Shown: positions 49,042-57,586 of the stretch, in pieces | Layout of the letters: each line of letters starts with the position of its first letter | Numbering within the stretch: position 1 is the stretch's first letter | Source of the DNA: Streptomyces sp. JJ38 | GTDB taxonomy: Bacteria > Actinomycetota > Actinomycetes > Streptomycetales > Streptomycetaceae | NCBI RefSeq assembly: GCF_019303475.1 | Contig: NZ_JABLSI010000015.1 | Span: 641 to 64,640, forward strand | DNA: 64,000 bases | Direction of reading: 5' to 3' | Translations under genes and position numbers: made by a program | Notes under the pieces: generated by a model | What the model was told of the DNA's origin: nothing | Database searches by the model: none | Seen by the model: the letters and a program-made list of their open reading frames with translations, nothing else

Positions 49042-50421
49042 CTACGAGGCCGCGGGGACCGGAGGCGCGGCCTTGGCCTCGGGGGCGGTGGCCGCGGGCT
49101 CGAAGGAGTCGAGATCGAAGCTCCTGGCCGTGGCGAACGCGGTGGTGTCGAGGATGCGTTCGCGGGCCGAGACGAGGACGGGGATCACGGCTTGCCCGGT
49201 GACGTTGGTGGCGGTGCGGATCATGTCGAGCACCGGGTCGATGGCCAGGAGGAGGCCGACGCCTTCGAGGGGCAGGCCCAGAGTGGAGAGGGTGAGGGTC
49301 GTCATCACCGTGGCGCCGGTCAGGCCGGCGGTGGCGGCGGAGCCGACGACGGACACGAAGGCGATCAGCAGGTAGTCCTGGGCGCCGAGGCTGACGCCGA
49401 AGATCTCGGCGACGAAGATCGCCGCGAGCGCCGGGTAGATCGCGGCGCAGCCGTCCATCTTCGTGGTGGCCCCGAACGGGACGCTGAAGCTCGCGTACTC
49501 CTTGGGGACGCCGAGCCGCTCGACGACCTTCTGGGTGACGGGCATGGTGCCGACCGAGGAGCGGGAGACGAAGGCGAGCTGGATGGCGGGCCAGGCGCCG
49601 CGGAAGAACTGGAGCGGGCTGACGCGCGCGACGAGGCCGAGCAGCAGCGGGTAGACGCCGAACATGACGAGGGCGCAGCCGATGTAGACGTCGGCGGTGA
49701 AGGTGGCGTACTGGCCGATCAGGTCCCAGCCGTACCGGTTGATGGCGTTGCCGATGAGGCCGAGGGTGCCGAGGGGGGCGAGGCGGATGACCCACCACAG
49801 CGCCTTCTGGAGGAGCGCGAGGACGGACTCGCCGAAGGCGAGGAGGGGTTCGGCCTTGTCCCCGAGCTTGAGGGCGGCGACGCCGGTGACGGCGGCCATG
49901 AAGACGATCTGGAGAACGTTGAGCTCGGTGAACGGCGTGATGACGTCCGTGGGGACGATGCCGGTGAGGAAGTCGAGCCAGGAGCCGGCGCTCTCCGGGC
50001 GGGCGCCGTCCTCGGGGCTGAGGCCGGTGCCGGCGCCGGGGTCGGTGAGCAGGCCGATGGCCAGTCCGATGGAGACGGCGATCAGCGAGGTGACCAGGAA
50101 CCACAGCAGGGTGCGGCCGGCGAGCCGGGCGGCGTTGGAGACGTTGCGGAGGTTGGTGATCGAGATGGCGATGGCGAAGAACACCAGCGGGGCGACGGCC
50201 AGCTTGAGGAGCTGCACGAAGATGTCGCCGGTCTTCTCCAGGCCGGTGCCGAGCCAGTCGACGTCACCGCTGCGGGCGGCCCAGCCCAGCAGGACGCCGA
50301 GCACGAGACCGGTCAGGATCTGGGCCCAGAAGGGCACCTTGGGGAGGCGGGGGCGGCGGGTGGACGACGGCGCTGCCGGGGACGTCTGGGACGTTTCGGG
50401 CGGCGTGGGGGACACGGGCAC
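49042..50421 (-). CDS. DAACS-family cation:dicarboxylate/amino-acid (possibly cystine) symporter
   Basis: 459 residues, eight membrane helices plus two re-entrant loops. Signatures: LKLAVAPLVFFAIAISITNL, AFVSRSSVGTMPVT (Ser-rich hairpin 1), SFSVPFGATTKMDGCAAIYPALAAIFVA, and LLLAIDPVLDMIRTATNVTGQAVIPVLV. The family takes up C4-dicarboxylates, Glu/Asp, or L-cystine (TcyP). A 34-residue cysteine-rich leader peptide and an operator-like repeat lie upstream on the same strand. This points to sulfur control and hence cystine as substrate. ATG start 50421. Confidence 0.92.
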   Translation of the reverse strand: MPVSPTPPETSQTSPAAPSSTRRPRLPKVPFWAQILTGLVLGVLLGWAARSGDVDWLGTGLEKTGDIFVQLLKLAVAPLVFFAIAISITNLRNVSNAARLAGRTLLWFLVTSLIAVSIGLAIGLLTDPGAGTGLSPEDGARPESAGSWLDFLTGIVPTDVITPFTELNVLQIVFMAAVTGVAALKLGDKAEPLLAFGESVLALLQKALWWVIRLAPLGTLGLIGNAINRYGWDLIGQYATFTADVYIGCALVMFGVYPLLLGLVARVSPLQFFRGAWPAIQLAFVSRSSVGTMPVTQKVVERLGVPKEYASFSVPFGATTKMDGCAAIYPALAAIFVAEIFGVSLGAQDYLLIAFVSVVGSAATAGLTGATVMTTLTLSTLGLPLEGVGLLLAIDPVLDMIRTATNVTGQAVIPVLVSARERILDTTAFATARSFDLDSFEPAATAPEAKAAPPVPAAS

Positions 50422-50553
50422 ACTCCGGTGGGGTGGTGGGGCGTTATACGGCAGGGGTGAGCACCGACATGGTCGTGCGGGCTCGGAGATGTCGCCAGAC
50501 CTGGCGTCAGGGCGGACCGTCAGGCGGGCCTGGCGGTCGGGCCGGAGGCTGCG

Positions 50554-50658
50554 TCAGGGGCGACAGGCCGTCGTCCGACAGCGGCAGAGGTCGACGTGCA
50601 GCCGCTCCACGAGGAGGGCACTCCGCGGTGCGGGGCGCTTCGGGGCTGCGGTCGTCAT
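50554..50658 (-). CDS. Cysteine-containing leader peptide (34 residues) upstream of the transporter
   Basis: ATG 50658 opens a short frame that ends HVDLCRCRTTACRP before TGA at 50554. The HVDLCR...CR ending with clustered Cys is the signature of the putative leader peptides that precede sulfur-assimilation and transport genes in Streptomyces and other actinobacteria, where ribosome stalling at Cys codons senses cysteine. The next gene on the strand, the DAACS transporter, starts 132 bases downstream. A TAGCGT -10 element ends 7 bases before the ATG, so the transcript is probably leaderless. The 34 codons are too few for ordinary gene finders. Confidence 0.85.
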   Translation of the reverse strand: MTTAAPKRPAPRSALLVERLHVDLCRCRTTACRP

Positions 50659-50687
50659 GGGCCTCACGCTAACACTGGGACTTATGG

Positions 50688-50712
50688 GCTCCCAAAGGAT
50701 CACTTTGGGAGC
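50688..50712 (-). promoter_or_regulatory. Perfect 10-bp inverted repeat at the leader-peptide promoter
   Basis: GCTCCCAAAG-GATCA-CTTTGGGAGC. On the minus strand it overlaps a -35-like TTGGGA, with TAGCGT (-10) 18 bases on and the leader ATG just after. A repressor bound here would occlude RNA polymerase, adding transcriptional control to the leader mechanism. The regulator is not in the window. Confidence 0.75.
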
Positions 50713-50731
50713 GGGACACGTGAGATGACAA

Positions 50732-50766
50732 CACCCCGTCGAGGGAAGGGGATTCCCGACGGGGTG
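50732..50766 (-). terminator. Terminator after the DUF4229 gene
   Basis: CACCCCGTCG/CGACGGGGTG, a 10-bp stem with a 15-base loop that itself can pair internally (GGGAA/TTCCC). It lies 22 bases past the DUF4229 stop. Confidence 0.7.
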
Positions 50767-50787
50767 CTGGAAGGGGTGTGACGAGCG

Positions 50788-51102
50788 TTACGCGACGTCG
50801 TCCTCCTGGTTGCGGTTGGCCGCGAGACGGGCCTTCATGGCGCCGGAGACGCGCTCCACACGCGGTGCGATGTGCTCGGACATCTCGTCCCGCTGACGAC
50901 GCAGGAGGACGAGACTCAGCGGCGCGGAGATGAGGATGGCGAGGGCGACGAGCCACAGCGGGTTGGACTTGCCGATGCCCTCGGGGATGACGCCGACGTA
51001 GGCGAGGACGGACACGACCGCGAAGCTCGCGGCGAACAGCCCGAGGCGCATCGCGGTGTAGCGGAGCGTTGCCCTGGAGGTGGTGCTCGGGGTGCTGGTC
51101 AC
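50788..51102 (-). CDS. DUF4229 two-helix membrane protein
   Basis: 104 residues: TLRYTAMRLGLFAASFAVVSVLAYVGV (helix 1), NPLWLVALAILISAPLSLVLLRRQRDEMS (helix 2), then a cytoplasmic tail HIAPRVERVSGAMKARLAANRNQEDDVA. This matches DUF4229, conserved beside mqnE in actinomycetes. Role unknown; genomic association with menaquinone genes suggests a membrane-quinone context. Same direction as the GNAT and mqnE genes, 58 bases after the GNAT stop. Confidence 0.85.
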   Translation of the reverse strand: MTSTPSTTSRATLRYTAMRLGLFAASFAVVSVLAYVGVIPEGIGKSNPLWLVALAILISAPLSLVLLRRQRDEMSEHIAPRVERVSGAMKARLAANRNQEDDVA

Positions 51103-51160
51103 TTCTTCGGTCTCTTTCTCGTCCTGCGGGGCTGCGGGGTCTGCGGGGCTGCGGCGGCGC

Positions 51161-51679
51161 TCAGGTCAGGGGCAGCCACATCGTGATGTCGTCGCGGAAG
51201 TCGTCGTCGGCGACCCTGATCGCGTCCGGGACCCGGCCGACCTCCTTGTAGCCGCACGCCGCGTAGAAGTGCTCCAGGCCGAGCCCGCCGCGGCAGGTGA
51301 GCCGGATGCCGCGGACGCCGTCGAGGCCGCGGGCGGCCTCCTCGGCGGCGGCCATCAGGGCCCGCCCCTCACCGGAGCGCTGGGACGCGGGGTGCACCAT
51401 CACGGTGTACAGCCACACCCAGTGTCGCATCAGCCGGTGGGTGTTCAGGGTGAGGAAGGCGGTGGCCTTCACCTCACCGGCGTCGTCGAAACCGGCGAGA
51501 AGGCGGGTGTGGCCCACGGTCATCGCCGTGAGGTGCCTGAGCAGCTCGGGCCGTACGTCGTCCGGCGTGACGGGCGGGACGAAGCCGACGGCCCCGCCCG
51601 CGTTGACGACGTCGGCCCACAGCCGGGCCACGCCGTCGAGCGTGGCCCGGTCGGTGCCGGGGTCGAGGACGTACCGCAC
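51161..51679 (-). CDS. GNAT N-acetyltransferase
   Basis: 172 residues from GTG 51679. Acetyl-CoA-binding segment LYTVMVHPASQRSGEGRALMAAAEEAARGLDGVRGIRLTCRGGLGLEHFYAACGYKEVGRVPDAI, with an unusual RSGEGR in place of the common RGxGxG/A. Followed by DDITMWLPL. Substrate unknown. Start lies 16 bases after the mqnE stop, so it is cotranscribed with mqnE, as in several streptomycetes. Confidence 0.88.
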   Translation of the reverse strand: MRYVLDPGTDRATLDGVARLWADVVNAGGAVGFVPPVTPDDVRPELLRHLTAMTVGHTRLLAGFDDAGEVKATAFLTLNTHRLMRHWVWLYTVMVHPASQRSGEGRALMAAAEEAARGLDGVRGIRLTCRGGLGLEHFYAACGYKEVGRVPDAIRVADDDFRDDITMWLPLT

Positions 51680-51695
51680 CTGCGAGAGCCCCTGG

Positions 51696-52862
51696 TCAGA
51701 GCCGCATGGGCTGCGGGGTCTCGCGGCGCTCGGCGTCCGGGCCCGGGTACTCGCGGACGATCTCGTAGCGCGTGTTGCGCTCGACGGGACGGAAGCCGGC
51801 GTCCCGGATCAGCTCCAGCAGGTCCTCACGGGTGAGCTTGTCCGGGGTGCCGAAGTCGTCGGCGTCATGAGTGATCTTGTACTCGACGACGGAGCCGTCC
51901 ATGTCGTCGGCGCCGTGCTGGAGGGCGAGCTGGGCGGTCTGTACGCCGTGCATGACCCAGAAGACCTTGACGTGCGGCACGTTGTCGAACAGCAGCCGGG
52001 AGACGGCGAAGGTCTTGAGGGCCTCGGCGCCGGTGGCCATCGTCGTGCGGGCCTGGAGCCGGTTGCGGACCTTGCCGTCCTTCATGTCGACGAAGTCGTG
52101 CTGGTAGCGCAGCGGGATGAAGACCTGGAAGCCGCCGGTCTCGTCCTGGAGTTCGCGCAGCCGCAGCACGTGGTCGACGCGGTGGCGCGGCTCCTCGATG
52201 TGCCCGTAGAGCATGGTGCTCGGCGTCTTGAGGCCCTTGGAGTGGGCGAGGCGGTGGATGCGGGACCAGTCCTCCCAGTGGGTGGCGTGGTCCACGATGT
52301 GCTGCCGGACCTCCCAGTCGAAGATCTCCGCGCCGCCGCCCGTGAGCGACTCCAGGCCCGCGTCGATCAGCTCGTCGAGGATCTCGTCGGCGCTCATCCC
52401 GGAGATCGTCTCGAAGTGGTGGATCTCGGTGGCGGTGAACGCCTTCAGCGAGACCGTCTCGGGCAGCGCCTCCTTGAGGGCGCGCAGCGAGCGCGGGTAG
52501 TACCGCCACGGGAGGGTGGGGTGGAGGCCGTTGACGATGTGCAGCTCGGTGAGGTTCTCGCCCTCCATCGCCTGGGCGAGCTTGACCGCCTCCTCGATGC
52601 GCATCGTGTAGGCGTCCTTCTCCCCCGGCTTGCGCTGGAAGGAGCAGTACGCGCAGGACGCGGTGCACACGTTGGTCATGTTGAGGTGACGGTTGACGTT
52701 GAAGTGGACGACGTCGCCGTTCTTGCGGGTGCGGACCTCGTGGGCCAGACCGCCGAGCCAGGCCAGGTCGTCGGACTCGTAGAGGGCGATGCCGTCCTCA
52801 CGGGTCAGACGTTCGCCCGCGCGGACCTTCTCCTCCAGCTCCCGCTTGAGCCCAGCGTCCAT
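51696..52862 (-). CDS. mqnE: Aminodeoxyfutalosine synthase MqnE (radical SAM)
   Basis: 388 residues. Radical-SAM cysteines C66-x3-C70-x2-C73 (NVCTASCAYCSF). Also LTELHIVNGLHPTLPWRYYP, KAFTATEIHHFETISG, GLESLTGGGAEIFDWEVR and GLKTPSTMLYGHIEEP, the MqnE-specific order. It joins the MqnA product with SAM-derived adenosyl to form aminodeoxyfutalosine. ATG with GGGAGG upstream; an upstream frame extension to 53177 is rejected because it carries no family sequence. GNAT and DUF4229 genes follow. Confidence 0.97.
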   Translation of the reverse strand: MDAGLKRELEEKVRAGERLTREDGIALYESDDLAWLGGLAHEVRTRKNGDVVHFNVNRHLNMTNVCTASCAYCSFQRKPGEKDAYTMRIEEAVKLAQAMEGENLTELHIVNGLHPTLPWRYYPRSLRALKEALPETVSLKAFTATEIHHFETISGMSADEILDELIDAGLESLTGGGAEIFDWEVRQHIVDHATHWEDWSRIHRLAHSKGLKTPSTMLYGHIEEPRHRVDHVLRLRELQDETGGFQVFIPLRYQHDFVDMKDGKVRNRLQARTTMATGAEALKTFAVSRLLFDNVPHVKVFWVMHGVQTAQLALQHGADDMDGSVVEYKITHDADDFGTPDKLTREDLLELIRDAGFRPVERNTRYEIVREYPGPDAERRETPQPMRL

Positions 52863-52980
52863 GCGTCGCGCCTCCCTAGAAGTCTGCGCAGGTCTCCGCT
52901 CGCGCCTCTCGAGCGTACGCCACGACCATTCGGGGCAAGCCGGGCGGGTAGGGGTCGGCCACCGGGCCGTCCCCTCCCCC

Positions 52981-53008
52981 TGCGACGGGCCGTTTCCGGC
53001 CCGTCGCA
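52981..53008 (-). terminator. Terminator after the Lrp-family gene
   Basis: TGCGACGGGCC/GGCCCGTCGCA, an 11-bp perfect stem with loop GTTTCC, 21 bases beyond the Lrp stop and before the mqnE start. Confidence 0.8.
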
Positions 53009-53028
53009 CCGGCCGTCCGCGGCGTGAC

Positions 53029-53496
53029 TCAGGCGCCCGGAGGCTCCCCCTCGGGCAGCTCGCCGACGCGGTTCTCCCACTTGGTCGACAGCACGATGGT
53101 CGTGCGGGTGCGCGAGACGCCCTTGGTGCCGGACAGTCGGCGGATGGTCCGCTCCAGCCCGTCGACGTCCGTCGCACGGACCTTGAGCATGTAGGAGTCG
53201 TCCCCCGCGATGAACCAGCAGTCCTCGATCTCCTCCAGCTCGCGGAGGCGCTGGGCGACGTCGTCGTGGTCGGTGGCGTCGGAGAGCTGGACGCCGACGA
53301 GGGCTGTGACGCCGAGGCCCAGGCTGGGGGCGTCGACGGTGGCGCGGTAGCCGGTGATGACGCCCGCCGCCTCCAGCCGGTTGATCCGGTCGGTGACGCT
53401 GGGGCCGGACAGGCCGACCAGGCGGCCCAGCTCCGCGTAGGAGGCCCTGCCGTTCTCCCTCAGCGCCTGGATGAGCTGTCTGTCCACGGCATCCAT
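53029..53496 (-). CDS. Lrp/AsnC-family transcriptional regulator
   Basis: 155 residues. N-terminal HTH: MDAVDRQLIQALRENGRASYAELGRLVGLSGPSVTDRINRLEAAGVITGYRATVD. RAM domain: VGVQLSDATDHDDVAQRLRELEEIEDCWFIAGDDSYMLKVRATDVDGLERTIRRLSGTKGVSRTRTTIVLS, with the GDDSY ligand loop. Amino-acid-responsive control is expected; mqnE and ubiX flank it, so menaquinone genes may be targets, but no motif shows this. ATG at 53496. Confidence 0.94.
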   Translation of the reverse strand: MDAVDRQLIQALRENGRASYAELGRLVGLSGPSVTDRINRLEAAGVITGYRATVDAPSLGLGVTALVGVQLSDATDHDDVAQRLRELEEIEDCWFIAGDDSYMLKVRATDVDGLERTIRRLSGTKGVSRTRTTIVLSTKWENRVGELPEGEPPGA

Positions 53497-53547
53497 GGGT
53501 CCGTCGCCCTTCAGTTGTCCGGCAGCAGTTGGCTTCGCTATCAGAAT

Positions 53548-54243
53548 CTAAGCCATCGAGCCCGGCGCACCTGCACTACCCAGCCCGCCCCGCCACCTCC
53601 GGTACAGCGTGTGCGGGACTCCGGCGGCGTCCAGGGCCCGCCCGGCGACGAAGTCCACGAGGTCCTGGATGTGCCGGGCCCCGGCGTAGAAGGCGGGGGA
53701 GGCGGGAAGGACGACGGCCCCGGCCTGGTCGAGGGCCACGAGCTGCTGGAGTGTCGGCCCGCTCAGCGGGGTCTCCCGGACGGCGACGACGAGCGGGCGC
53801 CGCTCCTTCAGCGTCACGCTCGCCGTCCGCTGGAGGAGGTCCTTGGACAGCCCGAGGGCGACGCCCGCGACGCAGGCCGTGGAGGCCGGGACGATGAGCA
53901 TGCCCCGGGCCGGGTACGAGCCCGAGGACGGCCCGGCGGCCAGGTCGCCGGCCGGCCAGTACCGGACGGCGTCGGGGTCTCCGTCCGCCGGGAGGGCCTC
54001 GGGGAAGGCGCCCGGGTCGCCGTCCGCGCCGCGGGCGAGCCAGCGCCGCAGGTCGTCCCGCCAGTGGGCGTCCCGGAAGGGATGCCCGGTCTCGTCGAGC
54101 AGGGTGAGGCGGGCGGCGCGGCTGACCACCAGGTCCACCGGCTCCCCGGCGGCGATCAGGGCGCGGAGGACGGCGGCGGCGTACGGCGTCCCGGAGGCAC
54201 CGGAGACGCCGACGATCCACGGGCGGCGCTGGGCGTCGGTCAC
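53548..54243 (-). CDS. ubiX: UbiX-family flavin prenyltransferase (probable partner of UbiD-type decarboxylase in the futalosine pathway)
   Basis: 231 residues from GTG 54243. Core: WIVGVSGASGTPYAAAVLRAL (FMN-binding, phosphate loop), VDLVVSRAARLTL, AARGMLIVPASTACVAGVALGLSKDLLQRTASVTLKERRPLVVAVRETPLSGPTLQQLVALDQAGAVVLPASPAFYAG, close to UbiX signature LPAxPAFY. It makes prenylated FMN for UbiD-type decarboxylases. Near mqnE in Streptomyces this is the enzyme set (MqnP/L/M) of late futalosine steps. Two genes lie between it and mqnE. Confidence 0.9.
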   Translation of the reverse strand: MTDAQRRPWIVGVSGASGTPYAAAVLRALIAAGEPVDLVVSRAARLTLLDETGHPFRDAHWRDDLRRWLARGADGDPGAFPEALPADGDPDAVRYWPAGDLAAGPSSGSYPARGMLIVPASTACVAGVALGLSKDLLQRTASVTLKERRPLVVAVRETPLSGPTLQQLVALDQAGAVVLPASPAFYAGARHIQDLVDFVAGRALDAAGVPHTLYRRWRGGLGSAGAPGSMA

Positions 54244-54406
54244 ACCGCCGAGCCTACGGGCCGGGGCGGACGGGCGACGGGCCGGGGAGCCGCGGGCGCC
54301 GTGCGGCCCCGGCGCGAGGGCGCGCGATGGGGCACGTGCCGCATGCCGGAAGCCGTCGGCGCGTGGAGGGGGCGTGGAACCGGAGCACAGCGCGGGGGAC
54401 GCCACA

Positions 54407-55732
54407 ATGGTGCACGCCCCCAGGGACGCCGGGGGCGCCGCCCGCCGACCAGCCCGGGAGCCCGCCATCGCCGCTCGCATCGCACCGCGCCCCTGGTCCC
54501 GGCTCCGCGCCCGGCTCCACGGCCCGGGCGGCCGCCGGGTCCGCCCCCGGTCGCGCGCCCCGCTCGGCCGCCCGGGTGAGCCCCGGTCCCGCGGCCGGGC
54601 CCGCGCCCTGCTCCTCGTCCTCCTGCTGTGCGTCGGCCCGCTGCTCGGCGGCGGGGCCGTGGCCTGCACGACCACCCAGAAGCTCACCGCCGCCCTGCGC
54701 CTGCGGGAGGCCGTCGAGCGGCTCGGCAGGCTGGACACCGCCTCCCTCACCGCCCGGCTCGACGCCGAGCCCGACGCCGTCCTCGCCTACCTGCGGCAGC
54801 GCGCCGGGGCCGGGGCGGACGACGAGCGGCTGCGGGAGCAGGCCCGGCTCCTGGCCGACCTGGAGGTGGCCGTCGCCGTGCGGGCCGAGGGGCCACTGCG
54901 CGACCTCTCCCCCGGTGACCGGGTCGACCTGGCCGCGTCCCTCGGGTTCGGCGGCGAGGACGTCCTCGGCCTCGTCACCGTGGACGAACAGCTCCACCTG
55001 CGCTTCGGGCTCTCGGCCATGGCGGCGGAGACCCGCCGGCGCGGCCCGGTCCTGCGGGACGCGCCGGAGCTGGAGGAGTTCGCAGACGAGCTGCCGTCCG
55101 CGTTGCACTCCGTCCGGTCGGCGCTGCGCGGCGCGTGGGTACGGGTGGAGGCGGCGGAGTTCGGCGAGTTCGCCGAGGCCCTCGGCGGCCGACCGCACAC
55201 CCCGGCGGAGCGGATCGCCCGCTCCACCGCCCTGCTGACCTCGGCCGAGGTCCGGCAGCACCTCGTCGGTTCCGTGCGCGACGTCCTCACGACGCGGGGC
55301 GCCCTGCGGGACGCCGGGGAGCGGGGCGGTGTCCGGCACCTGACCGTGACCCTGCCCGCGGGGGAGGCGGCCCGAGCCCTGGCGGCAGCCCTGGAACCGA
55401 TCCGCTACCGCATAGGCGACCCGGACCTGGGCGCGGCCGAGCGCGTCCCCGACCGTCCCGTCGAGATCGACCTCGCCCTGCGCGACGGCGCCCTGTCCTC
55501 GCTCACCGTGGACCTCGCCCGGCTCGACCCGCGCGCGCCCGAGGGCCCCGCGGCGGCGACGCTCCCGCTGCGCCTGGACTTCGCGCCCGGCCAGGTGGTC
55601 CGCGTCTCCGCGCCGCACGACGCGCCACGTCTGCGGCCCCAGGACCTGCTGGCCGCCCTCACCTACGCCGACCTGCACAAGCCACGGCTCTCCTCGCTGT
55701 TGCGCACCTTGCGTACGCTTGATCTGGAGTAA
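54407..55732 (+). CDS. Exported lipoprotein-like protein, LppX/LprG-type fold suspected
   Basis: 441 residues from ATG 54407 (GGGGGA upstream); the true start may be later because the first 60 residues are only Arg/Pro-rich. A hydrophobic segment LLLVLLLCVGPLLGGGAVAC ends at a Cys that could be lipidated. The mature part (TTTQKLTAALRLREAVERLGRLDTASLTARLD... and VRHLTVTLPAGEAARALAAALEPIRYRIGD...PLRLDFAPGQVVRVSAPHDAPRLRPQDLLAALTYADL) recalls LppX/LprAFG lipid-binding lipoproteins. Divergent from ubiX, followed 15 bases later by the rhomboid gene, so the two may be cotranscribed. Confidence 0.7.
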   Translation: MVHAPRDAGGAARRPAREPAIAARIAPRPWSRLRARLHGPGGRRVRPRSRAPLGRPGEPRSRGRARALLLVLLLCVGPLLGGGAVACTTTQKLTAALRLREAVERLGRLDTASLTARLDAEPDAVLAYLRQRAGAGADDERLREQARLLADLEVAVAVRAEGPLRDLSPGDRVDLAASLGFGGEDVLGLVTVDEQLHLRFGLSAMAAETRRRGPVLRDAPELEEFADELPSALHSVRSALRGAWVRVEAAEFGEFAEALGGRPHTPAERIARSTALLTSAEVRQHLVGSVRDVLTTRGALRDAGERGGVRHLTVTLPAGEAARALAAALEPIRYRIGDPDLGAAERVPDRPVEIDLALRDGALSSLTVDLARLDPRAPEGPAAATLPLRLDFAPGQVVRVSAPHDAPRLRPQDLLAALTYADLHKPRLSSLLRTLRTLDLE

Positions 55733-55747
55733 ACCGAACCGGGGGGT

Positions 55748-56404
55748 ATGGGGGTCTGCATGCCGTACGGACCGAGCGGGACGGGAACCCACCCGTCACG
55801 CCGCTCACGCGTCGTCACCGCCGGCACGTTCATGCTGTCCTGGGTCGCGCTGATGTGGTTCCTGACCGCGCTGGACGGCGCGAGCGGCCCGATCGTACGC
55901 GAGTACGGCATCCAGCCGCGGGACACCGACGAACTGCTGGACATCTTCCCCGCCGCGTTCCTGCACTTCGGCTGGGACCACGTCCTCGCGAACACCGTCC
56001 CGCTGGTGATCTTCGGCTTCCTCGCGGCGCTGCGCGGCATGGGCCGGTTCCTCGCCGTCGTCCTCGTCATCATCGTGACGAGCGGGCTGGGCGTCTGGCT
56101 GACGGCCCCCGCCGGCACCAACACCGCGGGCGCCTCCGGCGTCGTCTTCGGCCTCTTCGGCTATCTGCTCGTGCGCGGGTTCGTGGAGCGCGACGCCCTC
56201 GACATCACGGCGGGCATCACCGTGCTCCTGCTCTACGGCTCGATCCTGTGGGGCGTCCTGCCCACGTCCTCGGGCGTCTCCTGGCAGGGTCACCTCTTCG
56301 GGCTGATCGGCGGCGTGCTGGCGGCGTTCTGGCTGCGCCGCACCCCGCCCCGGCGTCGCCGCCGTCCAGCGCCCTACGGCGCCGGGCCGAGCCCCTGGAG
56401 CTGA
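55748..56404 (+). CDS. Rhomboid family intramembrane serine protease
   Basis: 218 residues with six membrane helices. Signatures: FPAAFLHFGWDHVLANTVPLVIFG (first loop HxxxN), GASGVVFGLFGYLL (catalytic Ser in GASG) and SWQGHLFGLIGGVLAAFW (catalytic His). The Ser-His dyad is intact. Cleaves membrane proteins, substrates unknown. Start: ATG 55748 sits directly on GGGGGG, so ATG 55760 with GGGGG five bases upstream is an equally good start. A terminator follows the stop. Confidence 0.93.
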   Translation: MGVCMPYGPSGTGTHPSRRSRVVTAGTFMLSWVALMWFLTALDGASGPIVREYGIQPRDTDELLDIFPAAFLHFGWDHVLANTVPLVIFGFLAALRGMGRFLAVVLVIIVTSGLGVWLTAPAGTNTAGASGVVFGLFGYLLVRGFVERDALDITAGITVLLLYGSILWGVLPTSSGVSWQGHLFGLIGGVLAAFWLRRTPPRRRRRPAPYGAGPSPWS

Positions 56405-56409
56405 CGGCC

Positions 56410-56444
56410 GCCCGGTGCCCGTCCCCGTTCGAGCGGCACCGGGC
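56410..56444 (+). terminator. Hairpin terminator after the rhomboid gene
   Basis: GCCCGGTGCC/GGCACCGGGC, a 10-bp stem with a 15-base loop beginning 5 bases after the stop, followed by TTCTCCC. Confidence 0.75.
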
Positions 56445-56519
56445 TTCTCCCGTGAGTAAGCCCCGAGTTGGGCGGAGGACCCGCGAGCGGCGAAAGGGAC
56501 GGCTGGCACAATAAGGGGC

Positions 56520-57353
56520 ATGGCTCGCCCGCCGGCTCCGCCCCCACTCCGCGCCGCGGTGTTCTCGGCGGTGTGCGTGCTTCCGGCGGCCACCGGGCAC
56601 GTGATGATGTCCCACACGCTGCCGTTATGGGCACCCGTCGCCGCGTTCCTCCTCACCGCGGCCCTCAGCGTCCCGTTCGCGCGCCGCGAGCACGGCGCCC
56701 TGGCCGTCATCGGCTCCTCGGTCCTCGTCCAGACCCTGCTGCACCTGACGTTCTCGCTGGTCCAGGCGCTCGTGGCTCCCGCCATGAGGCACTCCGCCAC
56801 GGGGGCGCACGCGGCCCCCGGTGGGCACTCCGACATGGCCGGGCACGCGGCCGCGGCCGGACACGGCCCCGGCGGGCCGCACGGCAACCCCGCGCTCGGC
56901 GGCTTCGGCACCTGCGGCGACGGCGTGACCGGCGCGCCGGCGCCGGGCGGCCCCGGCGACATCGGGACGGCCGCCGGGCACCACGTCCCCGGGCTCGACC
57001 TCTGGTCCCTGCTCACCCACGGCTCGGGGGGCATGACCGCCGCCCACCTCCTGGCCGCGACGATCACCGGCTGGTGGCTGTGGCGCGGCGAGGCGGCGGC
57101 CTTCCGGATCGGCCGCGCGCTGATCGCCGCCCTCTTCGAGCCGCTGCTCAGCCCGCCGCGCCGCGGCCACGTCCTCTTCCCCGACGTCCCCGCGGTCCCG
57201 CCCCGGTCCACGCTCGCCGTCCTCCGCGAGGGGCGGCACCTGCGCCACACCCTCTCCCGGAGAGGCCCGCCGCCGCGTCCCGCCGCCGTCGTCGACGTCG
57301 ACGGGACGACACCCGTACCCCTGAGGACCGGCCGGGTGCTCGCGGTCTGCTGA
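56520..57353 (+). CDS. His/Met-rich membrane protein, copper-region associated
   Basis: 277 residues with helices at 10-28, 37-52, 60-83 and again near 168-190 (AAHLLAATITGWWLWRGEAA). The loop between helices (residues ~87-155) is rich in His, Met and Gly: MRHSATGAHAAPGGHSDMAGHAAAAGHGPGGPHGN, with HxxM/MxxxH spacings typical of copper-binding loops. Cytoplasmic tail is Arg/Pro-rich. It lies 230 bases before an ECF sigma factor and near the copA operon. Copper link is inference. ATG behind AAGGGGC. Between 57354 and 57586 is an imperfect repeat of CGTGCCGCG-type units. Confidence 0.75.
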   Translation: MARPPAPPPLRAAVFSAVCVLPAATGHVMMSHTLPLWAPVAAFLLTAALSVPFARREHGALAVIGSSVLVQTLLHLTFSLVQALVAPAMRHSATGAHAAPGGHSDMAGHAAAAGHGPGGPHGNPALGGFGTCGDGVTGAPAPGGPGDIGTAAGHHVPGLDLWSLLTHGSGGMTAAHLLAATITGWWLWRGEAAAFRIGRALIAALFEPLLSPPRRGHVLFPDVPAVPPRSTLAVLREGRHLRHTLSRRGPPPRPAAVVDVDGTTPVPLRTGRVLAVC

Positions 57354-57586
57354 CCACCGCCGCGGGCGCCACGCCACGCTGCGCCGCGCCACACCGTGCC
57401 GCGTCGTGCCGCGCCGTGCCGTGGCATGCCAGCCCGTCGGGCGGCCCGCCCTCGGGGCCTCACCGCTCATCCCGACGACGTTCGACGACGGAACGCACCC
57501 ACCTCCCCACCGGCCCGGCGCGACGGGCCGGCCGACCGGGGCCGGGCTGCCCCAGCGCGGCCCCCCTTGTGAACGAAGGAACAGGG

